From Larix kaempferi (taxonomy: Eukaryota; Streptophyta; Pinopsida; Pinales; Pinaceae), in assembly GCA_027924585.1 (NCBI GenBank), contig BSBM01000361.1, positions 70,368,501-70,432,500 of the forward strand: 64,000 nt of DNA, read 5' to 3'. The notes beneath the pieces were generated by a model, which searched no databases, was not told the DNA's origin, and was given only the letters and a program-made list of their open reading frames with translations. Position 1 is the first letter of the stretch; each line of letters opens with the position of its first letter. The position numbers and the translations under genes were made by a program. Of the stretch, positions 1 to 10,612 are shown piece after piece.

Positions 1-2
1 CT

Positions 3-962
3 TGTCAGAAATTTGCAGGTAAACAGAAATTAGTGTCCTTACCTTTAAAACCTATTGCAGTAAATGCCCCATTTCAGCAGTGGGGTCTAGACTTTATTGG
101 AGAAATAAATCCAGCATCTTCAGGACAACATCATTGGATTCTAACTGCCATAGATTTTTTCACAAAATGGGTAGAAGCCATTCCCACAAGGAATGCTACA
201 GACAAAGTAATCATGGAATTCATTGAAGAAAATATTTTGAGCAGGTTTGGCTGCCCACAGAGATTAATAATAGATAATGCAAAGGCATTCAAATCTACGG
301 CAATGGTGGCTTTCTGTGAAAGAAATGGAATCATCCTAAAACATTCAAGTCCCTATTATCCTCAGGGAAATGGTCAAGCTGAATCTTCCAACAAGAATAT
401 TATTTAGAGCATCAAGAAACTGCTGAAGCATAACAAAAGGTCTTGGGATTCAATGCTGAAGTATGCATTATGGGCAGATAGGATTACAGTGAAACAAGCA
501 ATTGCAACTTCTCCATTTCAGCTAGTTTATGGTACTGAGGCAGTGTTCCCTGTCCAATTAGGAATTCCAGTGATGAAATTCCTCCAGAATTCTCAAGAGG
601 AGCCTAATGATATGCAAAGGAGACTATTTGAAATGATAGAGTTATAGCAGAATAGAGAGAAGGTGGATGAAAAAGCACAGCTGTACAGATCTAAAATTAA
701 AAGCAGATTTGACAGTAATGTTAAAGAAAATATTTTCATAGAAGGTGAGATGGTTTTAAGATGGGATGCAAGGAAAGAGCAGAAAGGTAAGCATGGTAAG
801 TTTGACAATCTTTGGTTTGGTCCTTTTCTGGTATCAAAGGTTTTAGATTTTCTGGTATCAAAGGTTTTAGAAAACAACACCTTTATTCTGCAGTCCTTGG
901 AAGGTGAGGAGTTGTCCATCCCTGTTAATGGACGATTCCTCAAACATTATTACAGTTTATAA
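3..962 (+). pseudogene. Ty3/gypsy integrase (3' part of pol), Tat-like, two nonsense codons
   Basis: One reading frame runs from the window edge to a TAA at 960-962, broken only by TAG codons at 405-407 and 645-647. It starts at a Cys that could be the last zinc-ligand of the HHCC domain. The catalytic core follows, with Asp in LDFIGE, Asp in IDNAKAF and Glu in NGQAES, so the DDE triad is present. The C-terminal part has the usual gypsy ending (GKHGKF, WFGPF, GRFLKHYY). Integrase inserts retrotransposon cDNA into the genome. The upstream gag, PR and RT lie outside the window. The wording of the core resembles the Tat lineage of plant gypsy elements, which fits the extra ORF downstream at 2272. 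The two stops and a small in-frame duplication near the C-terminus show that it is no longer functional. Confidence 0.9.
824..871 (+). repeat. 24-bp in-frame tandem duplication in integrase C-terminus
   Basis: Two adjacent 24-bp copies begin at 824 and 848 and encode FLVSKVLD then FLVSKVLE. Gypsy integrases normally have one such segment between WFGPF and NNTF, so this is probably a private duplication. It keeps the frame. Confidence 0.85.
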
Positions 963-1011
963 GAACTTTTTGCACTAATCACTGTACATACCGGTGAGTG
1001 AATCACAATAA

Positions 1012-1094
1012 GACTCCATATCCCAATGGATAAGGCACTGGTCTTCAGGTTCTTGAAGCCTCGCAGGGAGGTCTTCATCCCGCAGCTGGAGCCA
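1012..1094 (+). other. tRNA-Arg-like relic
   Basis: The 5' half (GACTCCA, then CCCAATGGATAAGGC and CTGGTCT) reads like the 5' half of a plant tRNA-Arg. GACTCCA at 1012-1018 can pair with TGGAGCC at 1087-1093 in 6 of 7 positions, like an acceptor stem. A GGGA/TCCC stem with GC/GC below resembles a T arm, but the B-box region (GGTCTTCATCC) is degenerate and the middle is rearranged around CTTCA/TGAAG. Total length of about 83 nt is longer than a standard tRNA-Arg. It starts 50 bp after the integrase stop. I read it as a tRNA relic, a SINE head or a tRNA-like element captured by the retrotransposon, not a working tRNA gene. Confidence 0.5.
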
Positions 1095-1451
1095 GATGTT
1101 AAGTCAGTACCTTGTTTTTCCAATTTTTGGTTTGATAGTATCTTGTTTTTTCAAAATTTGGTTTGATTTGCACTCTATTTTAAAGTTATTCATTTCCTTT
1201 AACTTGATTTTTTCCTCCTTAGTAGTTTTGCCTTAGGATTTATATAAGATGTTGGGCTTGCTTTTGAGTTTTCTGATTTTAAAGCTTTATATTGGTTTTT
1301 GATGAGGAGTTTTAAAAGTTTATTATATCAAATAAGCAGCTCATAATCCTATTCTAAATGAGAATATGTACAAGTCTAATCCTGATAACCTCAAGAGCCC
1401 ATGCAAAATGATATAAAGTTGTTTAAAAGTCACAAATCAGTTTTGAAGTTT

Positions 1452-1498
1452 TTCTTGTAGCGCTGGAGCCGAAATTCAACAAGGAAGCGCTACAAGAA
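1452..1498. repeat. perfect 13-bp inverted repeat (hairpin)
   Basis: TTCTTGTAGCGCT at 1452-1464 and its exact reverse complement at 1486-1498 are separated by 21 nt. It lies in the spacer between pol and the extra ORF. Function unknown. Confidence 0.8.
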
Positions 1499-2271
1499 TA
1501 TCGAGATCACAGATTCTTCCTATTTTCTAGCAAAATTTTGGCACGCACGGGCTAGTGAATGATTAATTATGTGTTTCAGAGGATCATGACGTGTTGATGC
1601 AAAATGGCATCATGATGTCAAATGCTTGCACGTCATGAGAAGGTCGGGTTCATCATCAACACAGGTGGAGTTCAGTTTGACATCTATCCACACAATTTCA
1701 GGTAATGTGGCACGATGTTGTTATCTACAAGCTCAATTAAAGACAGAATGTTTAATGAGATAACCATATCCACTTGAAAAGCTGAGCACCGTTGCCGATT
1801 GGACAAATAAGAAGCGTTGAGGGCATCACGAAAATTAGGGCTTCGTGATTCCAGGGTGAACTGCTAAATTGAGGATTGCGCAACATCTGGACAACAAAGC
1901 TGACTCATCTGACAGTGGAGATCGTGATTTCAAACAACCACATTGGAGCAATTTACAAGTATTCTTAAAAAACCCCGCATAGCAGCAAATTTGGGGCTTT
2001 GTCGTTTGAGCTCACTCTATTCAAATTAATCAAAGGTTAGGTAAAATTGGGTTCTTAAACGCGATTTTAACCAAAGAAATAGCTATCTGTTGGTGAGGCG
2101 CATCATCAGTTTGAAATAGGATTAAGGATAATAGTCTCATTTTTATGAATTTCAACCCTATCAGTGCAACGAATAACCTGTGCATTCAATAGTGTTGTCA
2201 ATTTCCAAAATTCAGCTTCTGTTCACAAACAGTACAAGAGCAGATATCCAGTTTGAAGTGTTCAAAGCATA

Positions 2272-4113
2272 ATGGGCAAGAGTGGCAGAATAAATAGGGA
2301 TGAGCCAACAAATGTAGAATGGGTTGAAAAGCTACCAGAGTGTGTGGAGTTATTCAAACGAGCTGGCTGGATGGATTTCTTCAGAAAAATTGATGGCTAT
2401 AATGCACAGGTATCCTGCAGGTTTGCCCAAGGTTTCAAAAATGATATGGTGGTTTTCGATACCTTGAAATTCAAGCTGACAGTTAAATTAATCTTAGAAG
2501 CAACAGGAATTAAAGATGAAGGTGAACATTGGTTTAAAAAGTTTCCCTTTGATTTTGATCCACAGAGATACCTTTTACCCAATATCATAACAGATTGGAA
2601 TAAAGGTGTTCTAATCCAAAATGTTAAGAAAGAATGGGTGGAACCAATTAGAATTTTACAGAGTTATGTTACCTGTGAGGGCAGGTATGCCTTCGTATAC
2701 AAGTATCACTTTAGGTTTCTTCAACACATGGTAGGAATATCTAAGATGAACTTGCCATTTTTCTTCCTGAAGAGTTTGCAGAAGATGGCAAACAAAGTGA
2801 AAGAACCAGTATATTCTTCTTCTCAATCCATTTTTCATCATGGATTAATCAAATTGATTGTTAGTACTGCCTTGCAACAGGAGGGAAAGACCTGGGACTT
2901 TTTTGTCTTTTGGTCTGGTTTTGAAGATAAAAAATCCAAAAGACAAGCAGATAAGGGAAAAGTCTTACTCAGAAAATTAGGTCATAAGCCCAAAATGGAA
3001 GATAAAGGAAAGATCAAAATTGAAGAATCAGCAGAGCCTGTAAAGGAAGACAGTGAACAAAAGACACCCTTGGCCAGCCCTAAAAGCAGGTTCACACTGT
3101 TTGAAGACAAGAAGGGACTGCCTGAAGAGAATCCAGCACCTATAGCAGAGCCTCAGGAGGAGAAAAAAGTTGACATTAAGATAGTTCCTGTATTTAAAGA
3201 AGAGATCCACATTCAGCCAAGAAGTCCCATCACAATTCTTTCAGATGATGAAGGATATCTGTTGGAAGAAGAACAACCTATTTCCGAGATAAAAGTCAAA
3301 GCTGAAATTAGATAAGTTCAAGTTTCAGATGGCAAAACCACAAGGCGTAACAGGAAAAGAAACAAGCTAGAAGTGGTGGAATTAGCTGTTATTCAGCACC
3401 AAGGGAAAGAACTAAAGATGATGGGAGAGGCAACTACATTCGGGAGACCTAAAACTAGGTCGAAAAATAAGTTGAGATTAAACATGAAGAAGTTGTTAAA
3501 TCCTAAATTAAATAGAGATGAGGTGAGTATCTCGGATGAAGGGTCCATGGATGATGACAAATCAGAAATAGATAAATTGCAACCATGTTTAAAAGAAGAG
3601 ATTAATTCAGTGGAAGCAGCAGGTGAAGAAAATCCAAAGCCAAGCATTGAGGACACTTCTGAGAGGCTATTGATGGAAGAGACAGAAATCTTCAAGAAGT
3701 TTGACATTCCTTGGAAACCTAATGAATATCAAGATTCTGCAATGGATAAAATAGCTCATTATGATAGGGAAAATTTACAAAAGACTGTCAAGCAATATAA
3801 GCACCAAATGAATTATATGCAGGAGGTCAACTATGGTTTGATGATGGCCGATAGAAGATTAAGAGAAGATCTCTGAGATGTTAATGACAATTTTCGGGAA
3901 CTAGTGGCTGATGCAAAAGAAGCACTTAAAAGGAAAAGGGCTACTGACAGTCAATGCACTCAGTTGGAGAAGACAGTTCGAGACTTGCAGCAGAAAAACA
4001 AAGAACTGACAAAAAGGATTAATGACATGGATAAGGAACAAAAGAAAGCCAAGAAGAAAGAACAAACTCCAGATGGTATCGCCCTCTTAGCTGAGGTGGC
4101 AAAGGACTTATAA
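2272..4113 (+). pseudogene. additional ORF of Tat-like gypsy element (aORF) with coiled-coil tail, two nonsense codons
   Basis: A single frame of about 613 codons from an ATG at 2272 to TAA at 4111-4113, interrupted by TAA at 3313-3315 and TGA at 3874-3876. The 3874 stop sits where CGA would give Arg, a typical deamination change. Residues 1-200 form a globular region with AGWMDFF, an ATGI segment and a GEHWFKK motif, a pattern I associate with extra ORFs downstream of integrase in plant Tat elements. A Lys/Glu-rich linker with SPITILSDDEG follows. The last 100 residues are heptad-like and highly charged (ALKRKRAT, LEKTVRDLQQKNKEL), so probably coiled coil. No enzyme motif is visible. The role of such ORFs is not established. 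It could be structural or regulatory for the element. Confidence 0.7.
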
Positions 4114-7100
4114 AATAGTTATGCTTTTAGTTAGTTGTCATTAAATAGCAAACTGATATATTAATGAAATGCTATTTTTAGCATATTTTGTAACTTGTAA
4201 ATATTCTCTCTTTACTTTACCTGATCGAGAGCTGGAAAACAGTTAGGTAAATAGAGACCTAATTGATTTTGAAAAGTATAGTATTTAGAGATGTGAACAA
4301 GTCATTGTAAGGGTTCTGATTTTTGGGAGCATCAGGAGGTCTGTAGAATTCGTTGTATCTTCAGACTTGTTTAAGAGATAAGTACAGTGACTCTTATGAG
4401 CAGTAGTTGATAAAATTATGAAATATATGACTTTTTCCCCTCTGTTTGGTTTGTGATTGGATTTGTTATTGAGCTTATTAGCTTCTTAAATGGTAAATTC
4501 ATTACTAGTTAATGTGCATTTTCTAGTGATGCTTATCCTTTATGTATGAACCTCAACACACTCTTTTTATGGGATTTTATGTGATATATTATACATCTTT
4601 ATCAGTTTTTTGTTTATGAATTAGTTTTACTTTTCTCTTGAATGTATTCCTTGACTGTCCTCAAAGTTTATAACCATTAAAATCATACAAAAAACCCTAA
4701 ACTTTGCTTTATTAATTGAGTTTATTCTTGAGATTGTGTTAGCTTGTTTCCTTAGCCTTAGAAACAATTTCTGGCACAAACAGTAAGATATGGTCTTCTG
4801 CTGAAAAGAAGAAAACCGGTGCAAATTGGAGGTACAAACTGTTGGAATCTGAGAGGTGATATCTCAGATGTAAAGTCAAAGTCATATGTAGCATACTGAA
4901 TGCCACAATCGCCTGGGGTCTTCTACACAAGTCTTCGACGGTGCAAGTCCCATCAAGTGAATAAGGGAGTTGCAGTTGAACCTGATGAGACATCGTCTGA
5001 TTACCGGTGAATGATGTATACCGTTAACAGACGTGAGATGACCCACCGATAATGAAAATGGGCATCAATGCATAGAGCACAATGATCAGAGTTTGAATAA
5101 ATGGGTTGAAGTCGAACACTAGGATGAATCCATCGATCAGGGGACATTGATGTATTCCCAAAAATGTTGATGGTGAGAGAACCTACCACTAATGACTACA
5201 AGCCTCAATGTAATCAACCGAACTCTAAGCCTCAAGTCCCGGAATAAATGAGTTGAAGTCGACAGAACGAGACTCGCTGGCAGGGTAATTTTTAAGGGCA
5301 AAATTTCGCCAATTGGCTATTTTTCGGGTTTTTTTCAAAAAATAAATTCGTTATTTGGTCATTTTTAGTCTCTACTATCGCCTATATTTACATAAAATGT
5401 GTTTTTTTTATCATAATATTCGCCAAAATTACACATTTCAGTAGTAAATTGTATGCTTCATATTTAATATTCACCTACTTATCTATATACATGTTTTTTT
5501 CAATTCAAAATAATCGTCGAGGATACTATACTTAAGTATAATATTAGAATCCTTAAAAAATACCCTGCTCGCTGGAAGGAGGGAATTAAGGCATCCCCCA
5601 TCAACTAGCATGAGGTACCAACAATGCTGAAAGATTTGGAAGATCTCAGGTGAAACGAACTTGCTCAATAAGGATGGTCGACATGCAATAGTCAAGATAT
5701 CTGAGGAGTGGCTGACACTGGTTTCAGGACTTCCTTTGAACAAGAGCATGAGCAGATGGATAGACTTAGGAAGCATAGACTTGACATAAACTGTGCAATG
5801 CAGGAGGCATTACAGAGGGCTCCATAATGACTGGAAGCTTAACCAATTGGTGGAGAAAACTGAGAAACAAGTACAACTCCTAAGGCCCAACTATAGTCCC
5901 AACTCATAATGTACGGAGTGGAATGAATGCTCTGTTCAAAGGCGGCACAACAACTGCTAACAAGAAATAGTGACCATAATCTCGTCCGGCTTTTTGGAAT
6001 ATTTGATTTTTTTGGTCTTTTTCATATTTGGGAAAAGCTTGAAAAAGAATAAAATTTCTTATAGTACAACAAGTGAGGGAACGAGTGTCAAATAGCTAGC
6101 AGACTAGTCCCGAGCAGTGGAACATACCTATGCTTAATGCAAGGAAGTGTGTGCAATATGTGGACACTCGGGGGTGTGTTCCCTCAGGGTCAAAGGGTCA
6201 TCAAATTGTGAAGGGAAAATATATAAGCTTTGTAGAGCTCGATAGGGAAAAGTGCTCAGGCACCAGGCTATTAATTGAGTAAGCGGGAGCTGGCATAAGG
6301 CTCAAGCAGCAAGCAGGATGATGCAATGCAATCACAACATGATATAACTAAGGGGATTCCTTAAGGGAGATGGCTAGCATAAGACAAAGTAGAGTATGAA
6401 TCTTTATCGCAACGTCATGGCGTGACTACAAAGGACTCCCAATCTTAAGGACAAACAATAGCAATGGGCACCAAAATGCATAAGGGGTTCTAACTAGGGT
6501 ACCATGTTCGGAAAAGCCCTATCGCCACATAACGACACTTCAAAAGCAGTGTGAAGGTTATGTGTCAGTTACGAAGTGGGGTCACACCTAGGGTTTATGA
6601 AAAATGGTCAACAAGTCAAATGCATAATGCATGCAAAAATGACATCTAACCTATATGCCAGGTGTAAAACGTAACTACTGTAGGTGTGAAATGGTTCAGA
6701 ACAACTCTCGCTGAGGAAATCCATTGAAAAACACTACTCCATGACACAATATTAGTTCATAATGGATCCAAATGGCAAAAACTATAGAAAAGTGGGTCCA
6801 TAAAATTATAAATAGTAATAAAATTTAATAATTTTCAATTCATTTGCACTATTCACCAATTTGGAGTTTAGTGGGTAGTTTTTATCTGAAACTTCAAACG
6901 CCGATCATGGGAGCCATAAGCGACCATTCAGCGAACTGTCTGGAGCAGGTTAGTGGTCACTACCATACCTTTCATTTTAATGCTTCTATTTCAGTTTTGG
7001 TTGGTAGATTTTTAGTTTGGACAAGCCCTACATGGCTTCGGCGCTACCTGCGGGCTATAAGTATGTGGGTCGTGGGTAGGGCACCAAACGCACAGTCAAA

Positions 7101-7300
7101 AAACTGACTGCCCGTGTCTACCCGCAACGGTCTACAATTTTTCCTGCGGGTACGGCTATGAAGAAAGTTTTAATCATGAAACTGACCAAAATTGTCTTGT
7201 TTTGCACTCCAGGATGGTTCTAGAGTAGAGGGAGAGAGAGCATGACCAGGTTGATGAGGCCGTGCGCAATAATTTGCAAGCACAACAAGCGTTGCAAGCA
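4114..7300. other. noncoding, AT-rich interval; no gene seen
   Basis: Only short random ORFs. The 3' LTR of the upstream plus-strand gypsy element and the left LTR of the minus-strand gypsy element might be expected here, but I found no stretch matching the candidate LTR at 19300 and no paired TG...CA boundaries. A short motif containing GTTGAAGTCGA occurs twice, near 5105 and 5245, as a minor direct repeat. From about 6850 the sequence becomes GC-richer and leads into the pseudogene at 7301. Confidence 0.4.
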
Positions 7301-8492
7301 TGTAGCTTATATAAGTACTGGAGTCTAGGGGGTTTAAGGGCCCAAAACCTACTACTCCGTCATCTGATAAAATACTAGCATGTGGATGCTCAACACTTCA
7401 TCCTCAACGGGAAAACACTGAAACTGGAAGTAGATGATATCTATTTCATTATCGGTTTGTCCTGTAGAGGGGAGATGGCTAGTCTTCAGTCACGAACCGT
7501 GGGTGGTGGGATCACTGTGCAAGACTACATAGTACTGTATTGTCTCGCCAACACATGACCGGTGGGAAATCAAGTGCCAGTCAATGCCATAACGGATCTG
7601 AGTACAAAGATCATTGTGGCTACTCTAGTGCAGATCATGGGATCCAAAAGCACTACATCAGGCATCCAGACTGGTGATGTTCTATGCATCACAATGCTTG
7701 CTGCCTACTATATTCGACTGGTGTACTACTCTGCTGGTGTCTATAAAGACACAACAGATGGAATGCAAAGAGGGTAAGGCCAAAAACTTTGGGTATGGTA
7801 GCATCCTATGCAGTTTCTTCTTTGAGAGGGTTCTGGTACTTACTCCGAGGGTGGATGTCCCTTCTCATAGTCTCTGTGATCTAGCCCTGACCCGATGGGC
7901 TGACATCTTGAAATGATAGGGTGGTGGTCGTTTGGCGTCACCATATACTGAGGAGTTCTTCCGCTGGTGGAACTGGAAGGTGATCGCTATCGAGGACTAC
8001 CCCTATAAGGGGATAGACTTCAAACAGGATCGTGACATGCTACTCCCACCAAGCGTAGCTTTCGGAGACATCGGTGAGTACTCTTTTGGTTTTGTGTTTA
8101 TTAAATTTTTATGGATTTTTTTATTATAGTTGAAATGCAAAAAAAAATATTTTTGGTGGTAGTATCATGTGCTAATGGGTGACTATTTGCTCATAGAAAA
8201 AGGCCCAGTGAGACCCAAGGGCTTCCCGAGACATGGTCGTCGGGGTAGGGATGAGGTGGCAGCAGATGCTATAGTAGGGCGCACACACCAGATGTTGTGG
8301 TGCAACATATCATGGATGGTTTCCCGAGTACCACTGATAGAGGTATCCCGACTACCTGAGGCTATGCAACGCCAGGTAGTGGGTGTTCCTGGTGAGTGGG
8401 TGCAGCTACTGCAGTGGATGGCCAACGCAGTACAATACTACTATGAGACACATCCCATCGAGGCGGAAGCTAGACCTCCTCGAAGGGAATAG
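7301..8492 (+). pseudogene. intron-containing plant repetitive protein, mobile-domain-like, antisense to the neighbouring gypsy element
   Basis: A frame from about 7301 encodes CSLYKYWSLGGLRAQNLLLR, then HFILNGKTLKLEVDDIYF, then GITVQDYIVLYCLANT, with stops at 7376 and 7556 and a shift near 7775. It continues as FFFERVLVLTPRVDVPSHSL and EEFFRWWNWKVIAIEDYPY. A GT-AG intron fits 8074-8196: the donor is GTGAGT, the acceptor is TCATAG, and the join keeps the frame into the second exon, which ends in a TAG-terminated ORF at 8492. The style recalls plant mobile-domain-like proteins found as extra ORFs in retrotransposons, but I cannot name the family firmly. It converges on the minus-strand gypsy element, only 170 bp from its last domain. 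Antisense, sometimes spliced, extra ORFs downstream of pol are known in Tat elements such as Grande and Retand. Confidence 0.5.
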
Positions 8493-8664
8493 ATATCCCA
8501 GGGTCTCATCATTTTGGATCAATATGTATATTTTTTAGGGCTACGGGATCTAGTTTTGTATGACACTACCATTTTGGACGTATTTATATATATATACAAC
8601 TTTGGTTCTTGGTTCTACTATGTGTGTATGTTACAAATGTATGAATGTCTTTGTATTTATGTGC

Positions 8665-9093
8665 TCATGATGAATGTGACAAATGCCAATCTAATACATA
8701 GTTAGCACATGCATCAGATATATAATTATGACTTCTCGGAATATGAATATATGTAATTTAAACAAAATGTCTCTCCAAGAGTCGTACCTTAAGGAATATC
8801 CATAGTAATGTAGGGTCTCATACACAGTACTACCCATTCAGCTGAGACACAACTAGTTGTGAATCCAGGCGGACTTCTAAAGATTGGATGTCATGTGAAA
8901 TGACATCTTGAAGTAGCTCAAGAACGACACTATACTCAGCCACATTATTAGACGTAGGACCGAGACAAGCACCTCCTGAACACACAACTAGGTGGTCAGG
9001 TGAAAAGATAACCCATGCAGTAGAAGCAAGCTACTGCATATGTCGGCTAGAACCATCCGCAAAACCTAAGAACATAGGACATCCCATTGACAT
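8665..9093 (-). pseudogene. second RNase H domain (aRH type) downstream of gypsy integrase
   Basis: Reading the minus strand from an ATG at 9093, the frame shows the four acidic positions of RNase H in order: Asp in GFADGSSR, Glu in NNVAEYSVVLELL, Asp in LEVRLDSQLVV and Asp in HNYISDACAN. TAG, TGA and TAA codons interrupt it (for example HMQ-stop and LNG-stop), so it is dead. RNase H removes the RNA strand during reverse transcription. Tat-lineage elements are known to carry an extra archaeal-type RNase H beside a decayed gypsy RNase H. Here it is a separate frame beginning 113 bp after the integrase stop, not between RT and integrase. Confidence 0.75.
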
Positions 9094-9190
9094 CTGTCAA
9101 TCAAACAGAGGCTAATCAACAAACCCAAAAACCAAAAAGGAAATCTAAACTATGTACAGAAAAACTATACAATAGTGTACAAAAGTATCA

Positions 9191-9211
9191 GCTTGAACCA
9201 AAGGTTCAAGC
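9191..9211. repeat. 9-bp perfect hairpin over the integrase stop codon
   Basis: GCTTGAACC and GGTTCAAGC flank a 3-nt loop. On the minus strand the integrase stop TGA (9208-9206) lies in the stem, just before the second RNase H frame. Confidence 0.7.
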
Positions 9212-10612
9212 ATAATACTGCTTGAGGTAGAGCCCATTTCTAGACTCCTTCAAGACAACTCCCTCATAGTCTTCTAACTCATAAGCTCCTTTTTCAAGGA
9301 CACGCCTCACAATGTAAGGACCGTGTCACATGGGATTGAACTTGCCTGCCCCCAGGGGTTCTTTAGCTTGGTCATACAAGAGTACCAAGTCACCTTCAAC
9401 ATATTGCCGAGGATGGACAGACCTATCATATTGGAACTTGACACGATGCTTGTTAACATCAATGGCTACAATGGCATCTCGACGGTGCTCGCCAAGTTGC
9501 TTGAGGTGTATTAAACGTTGCTCAATCTCCGTCGTATCAAGGAGGAGCTCTATGGCTATCTTGAGTGAAGGGATTTCGCATTCAATCGGTAAAAGTGACT
9601 CCACACCATGAACTAACTGGAATGGTGAGAACCTGATGGCAGTCTTAACTGTGGTTCGATATACCCACAAAGCAGGATATAACATGATATGACAATTGGT
9701 CTTGCTTTGTTGGATGGTACATTGGAGAATGGTCTTCAAAGACTTATTTACTGCTTCAACCTGACCATTCGCTTGAGGATAGTAGGAAGACGAGTGTTTC
9801 TGACGAAACCCAAGCTTGAGAGACAAATCCTCCATCATCTTATTTTGAAAGTGACTACCATGGTCAGTGACAATATCTTTTAGGATACTGAACCGAGTGA
9901 TAATCTGGTTGAACACGAAATGGGCTGCAGTAGCACCGTTGGCTTTAATAGTAGGCATGGCATCATCCCATTTGGAAAAATAATCCACGGCCACGATAAT
10001 ATGGTGATGACCCCCAGTCGAAGTTGGTTTGCAATCCATGAAATCTACCCCCCACTTGGTGAAGGGATCGACAGTGACGACCGGATGGAGGGGCACTGGA
10101 TGCGAGTGTATGTTCTGAGAAAACACCTGGCAAGGGTGACATCTCTTCATAGCGTTAATACAATCTTTAAAGATAGTAGGACAAAAATAACCAGCTCGCA
10201 TGATACGTTGGGATGTAGAAAGCTCGGATAAGTGACCACCACACGCCCCCGCATGGAAATCATTAAGTACCCGTTCCACTTCTTCGTGAGTTAAGCAATG
10301 ACGGAGAATGGAATCCTTTCCTCGGCGATACAAAGTGTCACCAATGATAGTATAATCTTTAGTGTGATGTTTCACACGTCGTCGCTCGTCTCGTGAATAA
10401 TGCAGAGGAAACTTCAAAGTTTGGAGATATAAAATGACATCACCATACCAAGGGTCCTCGGTTGAGATAAGAAATAAGTGTTCATCTACAAAGGAATCTT
10501 CATGAATGACATCCTCGTCAAGCCGTGGAAGGTCTGACGTAAGCTCAGCGAACACTAATGATCTCACCGATTTTGCTGAAGCAAAATCGAGATCAAATTC
10601 TTGAAGGATCAC
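9206..10612 (-). pseudogene. Ty3/gypsy integrase of minus-strand Tat-like element
   Basis: A 428-codon open frame (10612-9326) holds the RNase H tail, the HHCC zinc domain (His120, His127, Cys158, Cys161) and the DDE core with Asp190, Asp250 and Glu286 (35 residues between the last two). It stops at TGA at 9328-9326, where TGG is expected in PM-W-HGPY. The same frame then continues through ELEDYEGVVL to the true end at QYYA-TGA (9208-9206). One nonsense codon therefore separates the C-terminal end. Inferred element order on the minus strand is gag, PR, RT, RH, INT, second RNase H. Confidence 0.9.

Larger units (their letters stand above)
963..2271. other. noncoding spacer between gypsy pol and the downstream ORF
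   Basis: No convincing ORF. It contains a tRNA-Arg-like sequence at 1012-1094 and a perfect inverted repeat at 1452-1498. The rest is AT-rich without recognisable repeats. It could be the spacer that Tat-type elements carry between integrase and an additional ORF. Alternatively it could include a decayed LTR, since a TGTTAAGTC sequence starts just after the tRNA-like part, but I found no matching second copy. Confidence 0.5.

Noticed and set aside
1096-2260. LTR starting TGTTAAGTC after the tRNA-like sequence
   Set aside because: No second copy, PBS or TSD could be found, so it is kept only as a remark.
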